From Haemophilus sp. (GTDB lineage: Bacteria > Pseudomonadota > Gammaproteobacteria > Enterobacterales > Pasteurellaceae), in the NCBI GenBank assembly GCA_019423025.1, contig JAHZCD010000002.1, positions 289,731 to 353,730 on the forward strand: 64,000 nt of DNA. Direction: 5' to 3'. Every line of letters starts with the position of its first letter. The stretch's first letter is position 1. Shown here in pieces: positions 7,914-17,382 of the stretch. The position numbers and the translations under genes are program-made. Below the pieces are notes generated by a model that was not told the origin of the DNA, did no database searches, and saw nothing but the letters and a program-made list of their open reading frames with translations.

Positions 7914-9734
7914 ATGGTTAGATTTAATTCCTCTAAGAAACCAGGAAAGCCAAAGAAAACAATTAGAAAATTGGCTCAACCTGCGTCAGTAAAACCAAAT
8001 AAACCGAAGATGGTGTTTGAGAAATGCTTTCTTCGTGGTCGTTATCTTATTGCGACAAGTTTTATTTTCTTAGGATTAGGTGCATTAGTGGCTCGTGCTG
8101 CTTATGTGCAATCTGTTAATTCTGAAACCCTTTCTGGTGAAGCGGACAAACGTTCATTACGTAAAGATGACGTCCTCTCTGTTCGCGGCTCAATTTTAGA
8201 TCGTAATGGCCAATTGTTATCGGTGAGTGTACCGATGAGTGCAATCGTGGCTGAACCACGTTTAATGCTAAAAGAAAATGCATTAGATGATAAAGAACGC
8301 ATTAAAGCCCTTGCTAATGAATTAAATATGACACCAGCGGAATTGGTGAAAAAAATTGAGAAAAATGCAAAATCAGGTTTCTTGTATTTAGCGCGTCAAG
8401 TGGAAGCGAGCAAGGCAAATTATATCCGTGAACTCAAAATTAAAGGTATCTCATTAGAGACAGAACCTCGTCGTTTTTATCCTCGTGTAGAAGAAGCAGC
8501 TCAATTAATCGGTTTTACCAACATCGATGGTAAAGGGATTGAAGGGGTTGAGGCAAGCTTCAACTCAATGTTAGTGGGTAAAGACGGTGCACGTGTTGTT
8601 CGTAAAGACAAACGTGGCAACGTGGTTGAACATATTGCCGATGAGAAAAAATACGATGCACAAGATGTCACCTTAAGTATTGATGAAAAGTTACAATCTA
8701 TGGTGTATCGTGAAATCAAAAAAGCGGTAACAGAGAATAAAGCTGAATCAGGCACAGCCGTATTGGTGGATGTGCGTACGGGTGAAGTATTAGCAATGGC
8801 AACCGCGCCTTCCTACAATCCGAATAACTTAGCCAATGTAAAAGACGAGTTAAAACGTAACCGTGCGATTACCGATACCTTTGAACCTGGTTCAACCGTA
8901 AAACCTTTCGTTGTGTTGACCGCACTTCAACGTGGTGCAGTGAGACGTGATGAGGTAATTAATACCGGTTCATTTACCGTAAGTGGTAAAGAAATTGTCG
9001 ACGTAGCACCTCGCCCACAACAAACCTTAGATGAAATTTTGATTAACTCCAGTAACCGTGGTGTGAGCCGCCTTGCGCTACGTATGCCTCCTTCAGCATT
9101 AATGGAAACTTACCAAAATGCAGGTTTAGGTAAAGATACTGAGTTAGGCTTAATCGGTGAGCAACGTGGGGTATTAAATGCAAACCGTAAACGTTGGGCA
9201 GATATCGAACGTGCAACGGTGGCTTATGGTTATGGTATTACTTCAACGCCATTACAAATTGCGCGCGCCTATGCAACGCTAGGTAGCTTTGGAATTTATC
9301 GTCCACTTTCTATCACTAAAGTTGATCCGCCGGTTATTGGTCAACGTGTTTTCTCTGAAAAAATCACGAAAGACGTCGTGGGTATGTTAGAGAAAGTGGC
9401 AATCAAAAATAAACGTGCGATGGTTGAAGGGTATCGTGTAGGCGTGAAAACCGGTACGGCGCGTAAAATTGAAAATGGTCACTATGTTAATAAATATGTG
9501 GCATTTACAGCGGGTATTGCACCAATTAGCGATCCACGTTATGCATTAGTTATTTTGATCAACGATCCGAAAGCAGGGCAGTACTATGGTGGTGCGGTAT
9601 CTGCGCCAGTATTCTCAAGCATTATGGGCTATGCATTACGCGCAAATGGTATTGCGCCAGATGCAGAACCAACAGAAAAAACAGCAAGACGTACCGTTCG
9701 CTTAAGCGATCAAAAACTTGAAAAAATGAATTAA
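7914..9734 (+). CDS. ftsI: Septal peptidoglycan transpeptidase FtsI (PBP3)
   Basis: Penicillin-binding protein that cross-links septal peptidoglycan and partners FtsW. I choose ATG 7914 (MVRFNSSKK), which matches the H. influenzae N terminus, over an upstream in-frame TTG; the product is 606 residues. A membrane helix (about 40-60) is followed by the PBP dimerisation region and the transpeptidase motifs STVK (in FEPGSTVKPF), SSN (in INSSNRGVS) and KTG (in GVKTGTARK). At positions tied to beta-lactam resistance in H. influenzae PBP3 the residues are wild type: Asn526 (YVNKY), Arg517 (TARK) and Ser385 (GVSRL), in H. influenzae numbering. Confidence 0.95.
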   Translation: MVRFNSSKKPGKPKKTIRKLAQPASVKPNKPKMVFEKCFLRGRYLIATSFIFLGLGALVARAAYVQSVNSETLSGEADKRSLRKDDVLSVRGSILDRNGQLLSVSVPMSAIVAEPRLMLKENALDDKERIKALANELNMTPAELVKKIEKNAKSGFLYLARQVEASKANYIRELKIKGISLETEPRRFYPRVEEAAQLIGFTNIDGKGIEGVEASFNSMLVGKDGARVVRKDKRGNVVEHIADEKKYDAQDVTLSIDEKLQSMVYREIKKAVTENKAESGTAVLVDVRTGEVLAMATAPSYNPNNLANVKDELKRNRAITDTFEPGSTVKPFVVLTALQRGAVRRDEVINTGSFTVSGKEIVDVAPRPQQTLDEILINSSNRGVSRLALRMPPSALMETYQNAGLGKDTELGLIGEQRGVLNANRKRWADIERATVAYGYGITSTPLQIARAYATLGSFGIYRPLSITKVDPPVIGQRVFSEKITKDVVGMLEKVAIKNKRAMVEGYRVGVKTGTARKIENGHYVNKYVAFTAGIAPISDPRYALVILINDPKAGQYYGGAVSAPVFSSIMGYALRANGIAPDAEPTEKTARRTVRLSDQKLEKMN

Positions 9735-9748
9735 AAAAAGGCAAAACA

Positions 9749-11218
9749 ATGAAAAAATTGACCGCACTTTTTGATCTTCAGGTGCTTTCAGATATTAATG
9801 TGAAGGCGATGGTGTTAGATAGCCGCAAAGTGACTCAAGGAGATCTATTTGTGGCAGTAAAAGGGCATCGTTTTGATGCCAGTCAATTTGTTCCTCAAGC
9901 TATTTCTTCTGGTGCAAGTGCGGTCGTTTTAGAGACAGATTTAGAAAACGAGCATTTGAACATCCAATGGCAAAATAATGTGCCTGTGATTCATTATTAT
10001 CATTTATCTGCCAATCTTTCTGCATTGGCAGGTCAATTTTATGACAATCCTTCCGAAAAATTGACTTTAGTTGGTGTCACTGGAACAAATGGTAAAACTA
10101 CGGTTTCTCAATTATTAGCTCAATGGTCTACGCTATTAGGCCACAAAGCAGCTGTCATGGGCACCATTGGCAATGGTTTATTAGGTCAAGTCAAAGAAGC
10201 AAAAAACACCACAGGTTCAGCCGTTGAAGTTCAAGAAAACCTCGCTGATTTTGTAGAGAAAGGGGCAGATTTTGCTTCTATCGAAGTGTCTTCACATGGT
10301 TTAGTTCAACACCGTGTTGAAGCCCTTAAATTTAAAGCCGCCATTTTTACCAATTTAAGTCGTGATCATTTGGATTATCACGAGACAATGGAAAAGTATG
10401 CGGAAGCTAAAAAACGCTTTTTCATTGATTTAGCCCCAGAATTACAAATTCTCAATGCTGACGATCCAATTGGGTCTGCATGGTTAAGTGAATTACCAAA
10501 TGGTATTGCAGTCAGCTGTCGCCCAGATTTTCAACCAACTTCTAAACAATGGCTTTATGCAACACAGATTCGTTTCACTCATGAAGGTGCGGTGATTGAT
10601 GTTGCTTCAAGTTGGGGTAATGGCACATTACATAGCCCATTAATTGGCGCTTTTAACGTGAGTAATCTGCTGTTAGCCACGGCTGTTTTATTGGCTTTAG
10701 GTTATTCTTTCAACGATCTTATCCGTACGGTTTCACAGCTAAAAGGGGTAAATGGAAGAATGGAATTGATTAAGAAAGCAGGTAAACCAACGGTTATCGT
10801 TGATTATGCTCATACTCCAGATGCATTAGAAAAGGCATTAAATGCCGCGCGAGAACATTGTAAAGGCAAACTTTGGTGCATCTTTGGTTGTGGCGGTGAT
10901 CGTGATGCAGGCAAGCGTCCATTGATGGCAAAAGCTGCTGAGCAATTCGCCGATTTAGTCATTGTGACCAAAGATAATCCTCGTACAGAAGACCCAAATA
11001 AAATTGAAGCAGATATCCTTGCAGGTTTTAGCCGAATGGAAGATGTTGGTGTGATTCCTGATCGTGAAGAAGCCATCAAATTTGCCATTGAAAATGCGGT
11101 TGAAAATGATGTGATTGTGATTGCTGGTAAAGGTCATGAAAACTATCAAATCATTGGTGATCAAACACTTCATTTCTCTGATCAAGAGGTGGCTGAAGTC
11201 TATTTAACGAAAAAATAA
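9749..11218 (+). CDS. murE: UDP-MurNAc-L-Ala-D-Glu:meso-DAP ligase MurE
   Basis: Cytoplasmic ATP-dependent ligase adding the third residue to the peptidoglycan stem peptide. At 489 residues it has family length, with the P-loop GVTGTNGKTT (residues about 107-116) and the DNPRTEDP motif that marks meso-diaminopimelate rather than lysine specificity. Its first codons encode KKLTALFDL, where LTALF is written by an uptake sequence overlapping the start of the gene. It follows ftsI by 14 bp. Confidence 0.95.
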   Translation: MKKLTALFDLQVLSDINVKAMVLDSRKVTQGDLFVAVKGHRFDASQFVPQAISSGASAVVLETDLENEHLNIQWQNNVPVIHYYHLSANLSALAGQFYDNPSEKLTLVGVTGTNGKTTVSQLLAQWSTLLGHKAAVMGTIGNGLLGQVKEAKNTTGSAVEVQENLADFVEKGADFASIEVSSHGLVQHRVEALKFKAAIFTNLSRDHLDYHETMEKYAEAKKRFFIDLAPELQILNADDPIGSAWLSELPNGIAVSCRPDFQPTSKQWLYATQIRFTHEGAVIDVASSWGNGTLHSPLIGAFNVSNLLLATAVLLALGYSFNDLIRTVSQLKGVNGRMELIKKAGKPTVIVDYAHTPDALEKALNAAREHCKGKLWCIFGCGGDRDAGKRPLMAKAAEQFADLVIVTKDNPRTEDPNKIEADILAGFSRMEDVGVIPDREEAIKFAIENAVENDVIVIAGKGHENYQIIGDQTLHFSDQEVAEVYLTKK

Positions 11219-11227
11219 AAAAACAGA

Positions 11228-12598
11228 ATGATTAAAGTAACTACCCAACAGCTTGCTCAAATTTTAAATGCCAATCTTATTGGCGATGGGCAGGCCGTTG
11301 TTGAGAATATCAATACGGATACACGCAAAGCAGTATCTAACTCGCTTTTTTTTGCATTAAAAGGTGAGCATTTTGATGCACATCAATACTTAGATAAAGC
11401 CGTTGAGCAAGGTGCGACAGCCTTAGTTGTGCAACAAGCTAACACTAAGATTGCAACACCACAATTGATTGTTTCAGATACGCGTTTAGCCCTTGGTCAA
11501 TTAGCAAAATGGTTACGTGAAAAAATTAATCCTCGTACCGTGGCGATGACAGGTTCATCAGGTAAAACCACAGTGAAAGAGATGACCGCATCCATTCTGC
11601 AACAAACAGCAGGCAATCCTGAAGCTGTGTTATTCACAAATGGTAATTTCAACAACGATATTGGCGTACCATTAACGTTATTACGCTTAACCGAACAACA
11701 TAAATTTGCCGTTATTGAATTAGGTGCTAATCATCAAGGCGAAATTGATTACACTACGCATCTTGCTCAGCCTGAAGCAGCATTAGTGAATAATGTAGCG
11801 GCTGCACATTTAGAGGGTTTTGGCTCCATTGAAGGTGTTGCACGTGCGAAAGGTGAAATCTATCGTGGTTTAACCCCAAATGGCGTAGCCATTATTAACA
11901 GTGAACATAATTATATTGAATTGTGGCAAAAAGAAATTGGTTCCCATGCTATTCAATATTTTAATGGCGGCGATTACAAAGCTGAAAATGTAAAACATTC
12001 ACCTAATGGCTCAACGTTTACGTTAGTTTCGCCAAAAGGTAGTATTGAAATTAATTTGCCTTATTTAGGTGAGCATAATGTAAAAAATGCCTTGGCTGCG
12101 ACCGCACTTGCTATGAATGTGGGCGCGAGTCTTGCTGATGTAAAAGCAGGTCTTGAACATCGCTCTCAAGTAAAAGGAAGATTATTCCCGATTCAAGTGA
12201 ATGAAAATCTCCTTTTATTAGATGATACTTACAATGCGAATGTCGATTCTTTACAAGCTGCGATTGATGTTTTAAAAGGTTATGATGCTTTCCGTATTCT
12301 ACTCGTAGGCGATATGAAAGAATTAGGCGAGGATAGCCTAAAATGCCATCAACAAGTGGGTGAGCACGCTAAACAGGCTAAATTAGATTTAGTGCTTTCT
12401 TACGGAACAGAAAGTGCGGTCATTTCTGAAGCTGTTTTTGGAAAACATTTTACAGATAAAGCTGAATTGACAGCTTATGCGTTAGATATTATTAAACAGA
12501 AATTACAAGAAAACCAAAAAGTCGTCGTATTAGCGAAAGGCTCGCGCTCAATGAAAATGGAAGAGACGATTTATTCATTAAAGGATAACTTATGTTAG
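11228..12598 (+). CDS. murF: UDP-MurNAc-tripeptide:D-Ala-D-Ala ligase MurF
   Basis: Adds D-Ala-D-Ala to complete the UDP-MurNAc pentapeptide. The 456-residue protein has the P-loop MTGSSGKTTVKEM (residues about 100-112) and the Mur ligase C-terminal domain including LLDDTYNAN. Its last seven bases overlap the mraY start, suggesting translational coupling. The product is the substrate of MraY, encoded next. Confidence 0.95.
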   Translation: MIKVTTQQLAQILNANLIGDGQAVVENINTDTRKAVSNSLFFALKGEHFDAHQYLDKAVEQGATALVVQQANTKIATPQLIVSDTRLALGQLAKWLREKINPRTVAMTGSSGKTTVKEMTASILQQTAGNPEAVLFTNGNFNNDIGVPLTLLRLTEQHKFAVIELGANHQGEIDYTTHLAQPEAALVNNVAAAHLEGFGSIEGVARAKGEIYRGLTPNGVAIINSEHNYIELWQKEIGSHAIQYFNGGDYKAENVKHSPNGSTFTLVSPKGSIEINLPYLGEHNVKNALAATALAMNVGASLADVKAGLEHRSQVKGRLFPIQVNENLLLLDDTYNANVDSLQAAIDVLKGYDAFRILLVGDMKELGEDSLKCHQQVGEHAKQAKLDLVLSYGTESAVISEAVFGKHFTDKAELTAYALDIIKQKLQENQKVVVLAKGSRSMKMEETIYSLKDNLC

Positions 12599-13674
12599 TT
12601 TGGCTTGCTGAATACTTAGTTCGCTATGAAACGGCATTCAATGCCATTTCCTATATTACCGTACGTGCGATTTTGGCATTATTGACCGCACTTTTCATTT
12701 CTTTATGGATTGGTCCGAAAGTGATCAAACGCCTTCAAATTTTAAAATTTGGCCAAGAAGTGCGTAATGATGGTCCTGAAAGTCACTTTGCGAAAAAAGG
12801 TACGCCAACTATGGGCGGTGTGATGATTTTATTCTCCATTGGTGTCAGTACGTTATTATGGGCCAACTTAACGAATCCTTATGTTTGGATTTGCTTATTT
12901 GTGCTATTTGGCTATGGTGCAATTGGCTTTGTGGATGATTTCCGTAAAATCACGCGTAAAAATACCGATGGATTAATTGCGCGTTGGAAATATTTCTGGA
13001 TGTCAGTCGTCGCATTAGTGGCGATCATTTGGTTGTATTGGTTAGGTCATGATACAGATGCAACTCGTTTAGTGATTCCATTCTTCAAAGATATCATGCC
13101 GCAATTAGGTTTATTCTATATCGTATTGTCTTACTTTGTGATTGTCGGTACAGGCAATGCAGTAAATTTAACCGACGGTTTAGATGGTCTTGCGATCATG
13201 CCAACAGCGTTAGTCGCAGGTGCATTTGCTTTGATTGCATGGGCGACCGGTAACGTTAATTTTGCAGAATACTTACATATTCCTTACATCAAATATAGTT
13301 CTGAAGTCGTGGTGTTCTGTACTGCAATCGTAGGGGCTGGCTTAGGGTTCTTATGGTTTAACACTTATCCAGCTCAGGTCTTTATGGGCGATGTGGGGTC
13401 TCTAGCACTTGGTGGTGCACTGGGTGTTGTTGCCATCCTTGTTCGTCAAGAATTCTTATTAGTAATCATGGGCGGTGTATTTGTTGTTGAAGCCTTGTCT
13501 GTGATTTTGCAAGTGGGTTCTTACAAATTAAGAAAACAACGTATTTTTAGAATGGCGCCAATTCATCACCACTTTGAATTGAAAGGCTGGCCAGAACCAA
13601 GAGTGATTATTCGGTTTTGGATTATTTCCTTGATGTTGGTGTTGATGGGGCTTGTAACGCTCAAACTAAGATAA
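12592..13674 (+). CDS. mraY: Phospho-MurNAc-pentapeptide transferase MraY
   Basis: Integral membrane enzyme making lipid I from UDP-MurNAc-pentapeptide and undecaprenyl phosphate. The 360-residue length and numbering match E. coli MraY. The two catalytic aspartates are in FVDDF (115-116), NLTDGLDG is at 192-199, and the triple-histidine APIHHHFE lies near the C terminus. About ten membrane helices are visible. Confidence 0.96.
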   Translation: MLVWLAEYLVRYETAFNAISYITVRAILALLTALFISLWIGPKVIKRLQILKFGQEVRNDGPESHFAKKGTPTMGGVMILFSIGVSTLLWANLTNPYVWICLFVLFGYGAIGFVDDFRKITRKNTDGLIARWKYFWMSVVALVAIIWLYWLGHDTDATRLVIPFFKDIMPQLGLFYIVLSYFVIVGTGNAVNLTDGLDGLAIMPTALVAGAFALIAWATGNVNFAEYLHIPYIKYSSEVVVFCTAIVGAGLGFLWFNTYPAQVFMGDVGSLALGGALGVVAILVRQEFLLVIMGGVFVVEALSVILQVGSYKLRKQRIFRMAPIHHHFELKGWPEPRVIIRFWIISLMLVLMGLVTLKLR

Positions 13675-13680
13675 TTTTTG

Positions 13681-13703
13681 TAGGGTGCACTTGTTGCACC
13701 CTG
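13681..13703. repeat. Short perfect palindrome between mraY and murD
   Basis: AGGGTGCA and TGCACCCT (13682-13689 and 13695-13702) form an 8-bp stem around a 5-base loop, with no T run after it, so not a standard terminator. It looks like a REP-type intergenic palindrome. Confidence 0.5.
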
Positions 13704-13736
13704 CGTGATCCCAGAATACGAGAGAAGAAAAACAAC

Positions 13737-15050
13737 ATGACAACTCTATATCAAAATAAAACTATCACCATTATAGGTCTCGGAAAAACAGGCCTTTCTT
13801 GCGTTGAATATCTTCAATCTCAACAAGCTAACATCCGAGTGATTGATACACGTCAACATCCAGCAGGTGCGGATAAATTACCTAAAAATGTTCCCTTACA
13901 TACAGGTAGCCTAAATCAACAATGGTTACTTGAAAGCGATATTATTGTCATTAGCCCAGGACTCGCGGTAAAAACACCTGAAATTCAGGCCGCACTTTCA
14001 GCGGGCGTAGAAGTAATAGGGGATATTGAATTATTCTGTCGAACTGCCACCAAGCCAATTATCGGGATTACAGGCTCTAACGGTAAAAGCACCGTAACAA
14101 CATTAGTCTATGAAATGGCGAAAGCTGCAGGAATAAAAGTAGGCATGGGGGGAAACATTGGCATCCCTGCGTTGTCATTATTAAATGAAGATTGCGATCT
14201 TTATGTATTAGAGCTTTCCAGTTTCCAACTTGAAACCACTTATAGTTTGAAAGCGGCTGCAGCGACAGTGCTTAATGTGACTGAAGATCACATGGATCGC
14301 TATGTTGATTTAGAAGATTATCGCCAAGCCAAATTGCGTATTTACCACAATGCGGAAACAGCAGTAGTGAATTTAGAAGATAAACTCACGTTTGGCGAAG
14401 GTGAAAATCAAGCTAAGAAGGTAGTGTCTTTTGCTGAAAATCAAGCGGATTACTGGTTAAAAACCGAAAATGGTAAACAGTACTTAATGGCGAAAGAGGA
14501 AGTGATTTTACCTTGTGATGAAGCGACCTTAGTTGGCCGTCATAATTACATGAATATTTTAGCGGCGACAGCGTTAGCGCAAGCAGTAGGCATAAATTTA
14601 GAGGCAATTCGTACCGCACTTCGTCAATTTAAAGGCTTAGACCATCGTTTCCAATTAGCGCATCAAGCGAATGGCGTTCGTTGGATTAATGATTCCAAAG
14701 CCACTAATGTAGGTAGCACCGTTGCCGCATTAGCAGGTTTATATGTTGAGGGTACGTTACACCTTTTATTAGGTGGTGATGGTAAAGGTGCAGATTTTTC
14801 TGAATTAAAGGATTTAATCAATCAGCCTCATATTTCAACGTATTGCTTTGGTCGTGATGGCAAACAACTAGCCGCACTTTCAAGTCAAAGCCATTTGTTT
14901 GAAACTATGGAACAAGCGATTGCATTTTTACGTCCACATTTAAAATCAGGCGATATGGTGTTATTATCTCCTGCTTGTGCAAGTTTGGATCAGTTTGCCT
15001 CTTTTGAAAAACGTGGCGAAGAGTTTACTCGTTTAGCAAAATTAGCTTAA
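13737..15050 (+). CDS. murD: UDP-MurNAc-L-alanine:D-glutamate ligase MurD
   Basis: Cytoplasmic ligase adding D-glutamate. An open frame extends 40 codons upstream into mraY, but I place the start at the ATG giving MTTLYQNKTITIIG. That gives 437 residues, the family length, and removes the overlap. The N-terminal nucleotide-sugar motif GLGKTGLSC is followed by the ATP loop GITGSNGKST and the family segment HRFQ. It lies 62 bp after mraY. Confidence 0.95.
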   Translation: MTTLYQNKTITIIGLGKTGLSCVEYLQSQQANIRVIDTRQHPAGADKLPKNVPLHTGSLNQQWLLESDIIVISPGLAVKTPEIQAALSAGVEVIGDIELFCRTATKPIIGITGSNGKSTVTTLVYEMAKAAGIKVGMGGNIGIPALSLLNEDCDLYVLELSSFQLETTYSLKAAAATVLNVTEDHMDRYVDLEDYRQAKLRIYHNAETAVVNLEDKLTFGEGENQAKKVVSFAENQADYWLKTENGKQYLMAKEEVILPCDEATLVGRHNYMNILAATALAQAVGINLEAIRTALRQFKGLDHRFQLAHQANGVRWINDSKATNVGSTVAALAGLYVEGTLHLLLGGDGKGADFSELKDLINQPHISTYCFGRDGKQLAALSSQSHLFETMEQAIAFLRPHLKSGDMVLLSPACASLDQFASFEKRGEEFTRLAKLA

Positions 15051-15065
15051 AGAATTAGGATAGTA

Positions 15066-16250
15066 ATGGAATTTATCAATAAAATTAAACAAAATTATGA
15101 ACAATGGGCGAGAGTGACGCCGCAAGGGTTGCTCTATGATCGCGCATTGTTTTGGCTTTTTGTCGTGCTATTACTGATTGGTTTAGTGGCGGTAACTTCT
15201 GCTTCGATGCCTTACAGTGCACGCGTATTTAATGATACATTCTATTTTGCTAAACGTGATGCCGTGTATGTCTTACTTTCTTTAGCAACTTGTTATTTAA
15301 CTCTCCAAATTTCTTCCTCTCAATGGGAAAAGTGGCACGCAAAAGTCTTCTTGTTAGCTATTGTTTTATTAATACTGGTTCTTGGTATCGGGACTTCTGT
15401 TAATGGGGCTAAACGTTGGATTTCTTTAGGAATTTTAAATTTCCAGCCTGCGGAATTTGCTAAGCTAGCTTTAACTTGTTTCCTGGCGAGCTATTTTACG
15501 CGTCGTTATGATGAAGTTCGTGGTAAAAAATTCAGTGCGGCTAAGCCTTTCATTGTGATGGGCGTATTAGGGATATTCTTACTAGCTCAGCCTGACTTAG
15601 GGAGTACCGTTGTACTTTTCGTTATTACCTTTGGCATGCTTTTTATTGTCGGTGCAAATTTTTGGCAATTTATTTTGCTAATTGGTACAGGCATACTCCT
15701 CTTTGTATGGCTGGTTCTCTCCGCCTCTTATCGTTTAAAACGTTTTACCGGTTTCTTAGAGCCATTTAAAGATCCATACGGAACAGGATTCCAGCTGACT
15801 AACTCTTTAATGGCGTTTGGTCGTGGTGAAATTAGTGGGGAAGGACTCGGTAACTCCATTCAAAAACTCGATTATCTTCCTGAAGCACATACTGACTTTA
15901 TCATGGCGATTATTGGTGAAGAGTTCGGTTTTATTGGTATTTTAGTGGTTGTGATTCTCTTAGGGTTACTGATTTTCCGAGCGATGAAAATCGGACGAGA
16001 ATCACTCATGTTAGAACAACGTTTCCGTGGCTTTTTTGCTTTAGGTATTAGTTTCTGGATTTTCTTCCAAGGTTTTGTCAATCTAGGCATGGCCTTAGGG
16101 ATGTTACCAACAAAAGGTTTAACTTTCCCATTAGTGAGTTACGGTGGTTCAAGTATCATTATTATGTCGGCGACCGTAGGGATTTTATTGCGTATTGACC
16201 ATGAGAATAGATTACAACGAGGTGGTCAAGCGCGTTTGAGAGATGATTAG
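15066..16250 (+). CDS. ftsW: Septal peptidoglycan polymerase FtsW (SEDS family)
   Basis: Polytopic SEDS glycosyltransferase that polymerises lipid II at the septum with FtsI. The 394 residues show about ten membrane segments and SEDS signatures such as NGAKRWISLG, FQPAEFAKLAL, EAHTDFIMAIIGEEFGF and FPLVSYGGSS. It sits between murD and murG as usual. Confidence 0.95.
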   Translation: MEFINKIKQNYEQWARVTPQGLLYDRALFWLFVVLLLIGLVAVTSASMPYSARVFNDTFYFAKRDAVYVLLSLATCYLTLQISSSQWEKWHAKVFLLAIVLLILVLGIGTSVNGAKRWISLGILNFQPAEFAKLALTCFLASYFTRRYDEVRGKKFSAAKPFIVMGVLGIFLLAQPDLGSTVVLFVITFGMLFIVGANFWQFILLIGTGILLFVWLVLSASYRLKRFTGFLEPFKDPYGTGFQLTNSLMAFGRGEISGEGLGNSIQKLDYLPEAHTDFIMAIIGEEFGFIGILVVVILLGLLIFRAMKIGRESLMLEQRFRGFFALGISFWIFFQGFVNLGMALGMLPTKGLTFPLVSYGGSSIIIMSATVGILLRIDHENRLQRGGQARLRDD

Positions 16251-16258
16251 GGATATTT

Positions 16259-17311
16259 ATGAGTAAAAAATTATTAGTTATGGCGGGTGGTACTGGTGGA
16301 CATGTTTTCCCCGCCATTGCGGTTGCTCAAACCTTACAAAAAGAAGGTTGGGAAATTTGCTGGTTAGGTACCAAAGATCGAATGGAAGCACAACTTGTAC
16401 CAAAACATGGTATTCCGATTCGTTTTATTCAAATTTCTGGGTTGCGTGGTAAAGGCATTAAAGCATTACTAGGCGCACCTTTTGCTATTTTAAGAGCAGT
16501 ATTGCAAGCTCGTAAAATTATCAAAGAATATCAACCTAATGCGGTATTAGGTATGGGTGGTTATGTATCTGGCCCAGGTGGCATCGCGGCAAAATTTTGT
16601 GGCGTGCCGGTTATTTTACATGAACAGAATGCCGTAGCGGGCTTAACCAATGAATGGTTAGCAAAAATTGCGACACGTGTATTACAAGCTTTCCCAACGG
16701 CATTCAAAGATGCCGAAGTGGTAGGAAACCCGGTTCGCCAAGATTTATTTGAAATGCCATCACCACAATCGCGTTTTTCAGAAAGAAGTGGAAAACTGAG
16801 AGTGCTTGTCGTGGGGGGGAGTCAAGGTGCTCGCGTACTCAATCAAACGATTCCACAAGTAGTAGCACGTTTGGCAGATAAACTAGAAGTGCGTCATCAA
16901 GTGGGTAAAGGTTCAGTTGAGAGTGTGACCGCACTTTATGGTGAACATGCCGGTTTGGTCAAAATTACAGAATTTATTGATGATATGGCAGAAGCCTATG
17001 CCTGGGCGGATGTGGTGATTTGTCGTTCTGGTGCCTTAACAGTATGTGAATTAGCTGCAGTAGGGACTCCAGCAATTTTCGTACCATTCCAGCATAAAGA
17101 TCAGCAACAATATTTAAATGCAAAATATCTTGCCGATGTCGGTGCAGCAAAAATCGTTCAGCAAAATGAATTAAATGCGGATGTGTTAGTTGATTTCTTA
17201 GAAAAAATAGATCGTGAAACCTTGTTAGTGATGGCGATTAAAGCAAAAGAAATGTCAGCACCATTAGCGGCTAAACGTGTAGCTGATGTCATCGTAGAGA
17301 ATGCGAAATAA
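16259..17311 (+). CDS. murG: Lipid II synthase MurG (GlcNAc transferase)
   Basis: Peripheral inner-membrane GT-B glycosyltransferase that converts lipid I to lipid II. The 350-residue protein has the N-terminal GGTGGHVFPA loop (residues about 10-19), GMGGYVSGPGG, and the nucleotide-sugar site VICRSGALTVCELAAVG followed by PFQHKDQQQ. It starts 8 bp after ftsW. Confidence 0.95.
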   Translation: MSKKLLVMAGGTGGHVFPAIAVAQTLQKEGWEICWLGTKDRMEAQLVPKHGIPIRFIQISGLRGKGIKALLGAPFAILRAVLQARKIIKEYQPNAVLGMGGYVSGPGGIAAKFCGVPVILHEQNAVAGLTNEWLAKIATRVLQAFPTAFKDAEVVGNPVRQDLFEMPSPQSRFSERSGKLRVLVVGGSQGARVLNQTIPQVVARLADKLEVRHQVGKGSVESVTALYGEHAGLVKITEFIDDMAEAYAWADVVICRSGALTVCELAAVGTPAIFVPFQHKDQQQYLNAKYLADVGAAKIVQQNELNADVLVDFLEKIDRETLLVMAIKAKEMSAPLAAKRVADVIVENAK

Positions 17312-17382
17312 GAACAGAGAAGTTAAGGGGAGTAAATAAATCCTTAATCTAAAAGTGCGGTTAAAAATAAAGGTGAAATAAT

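Noticed and set aside
13617..13736. N-terminal extension of MurD overlapping mraY
   Set aside because: The 40 extra residues are not family-like and include the intergenic palindrome; ATG 13737 gives the standard 437 residues.
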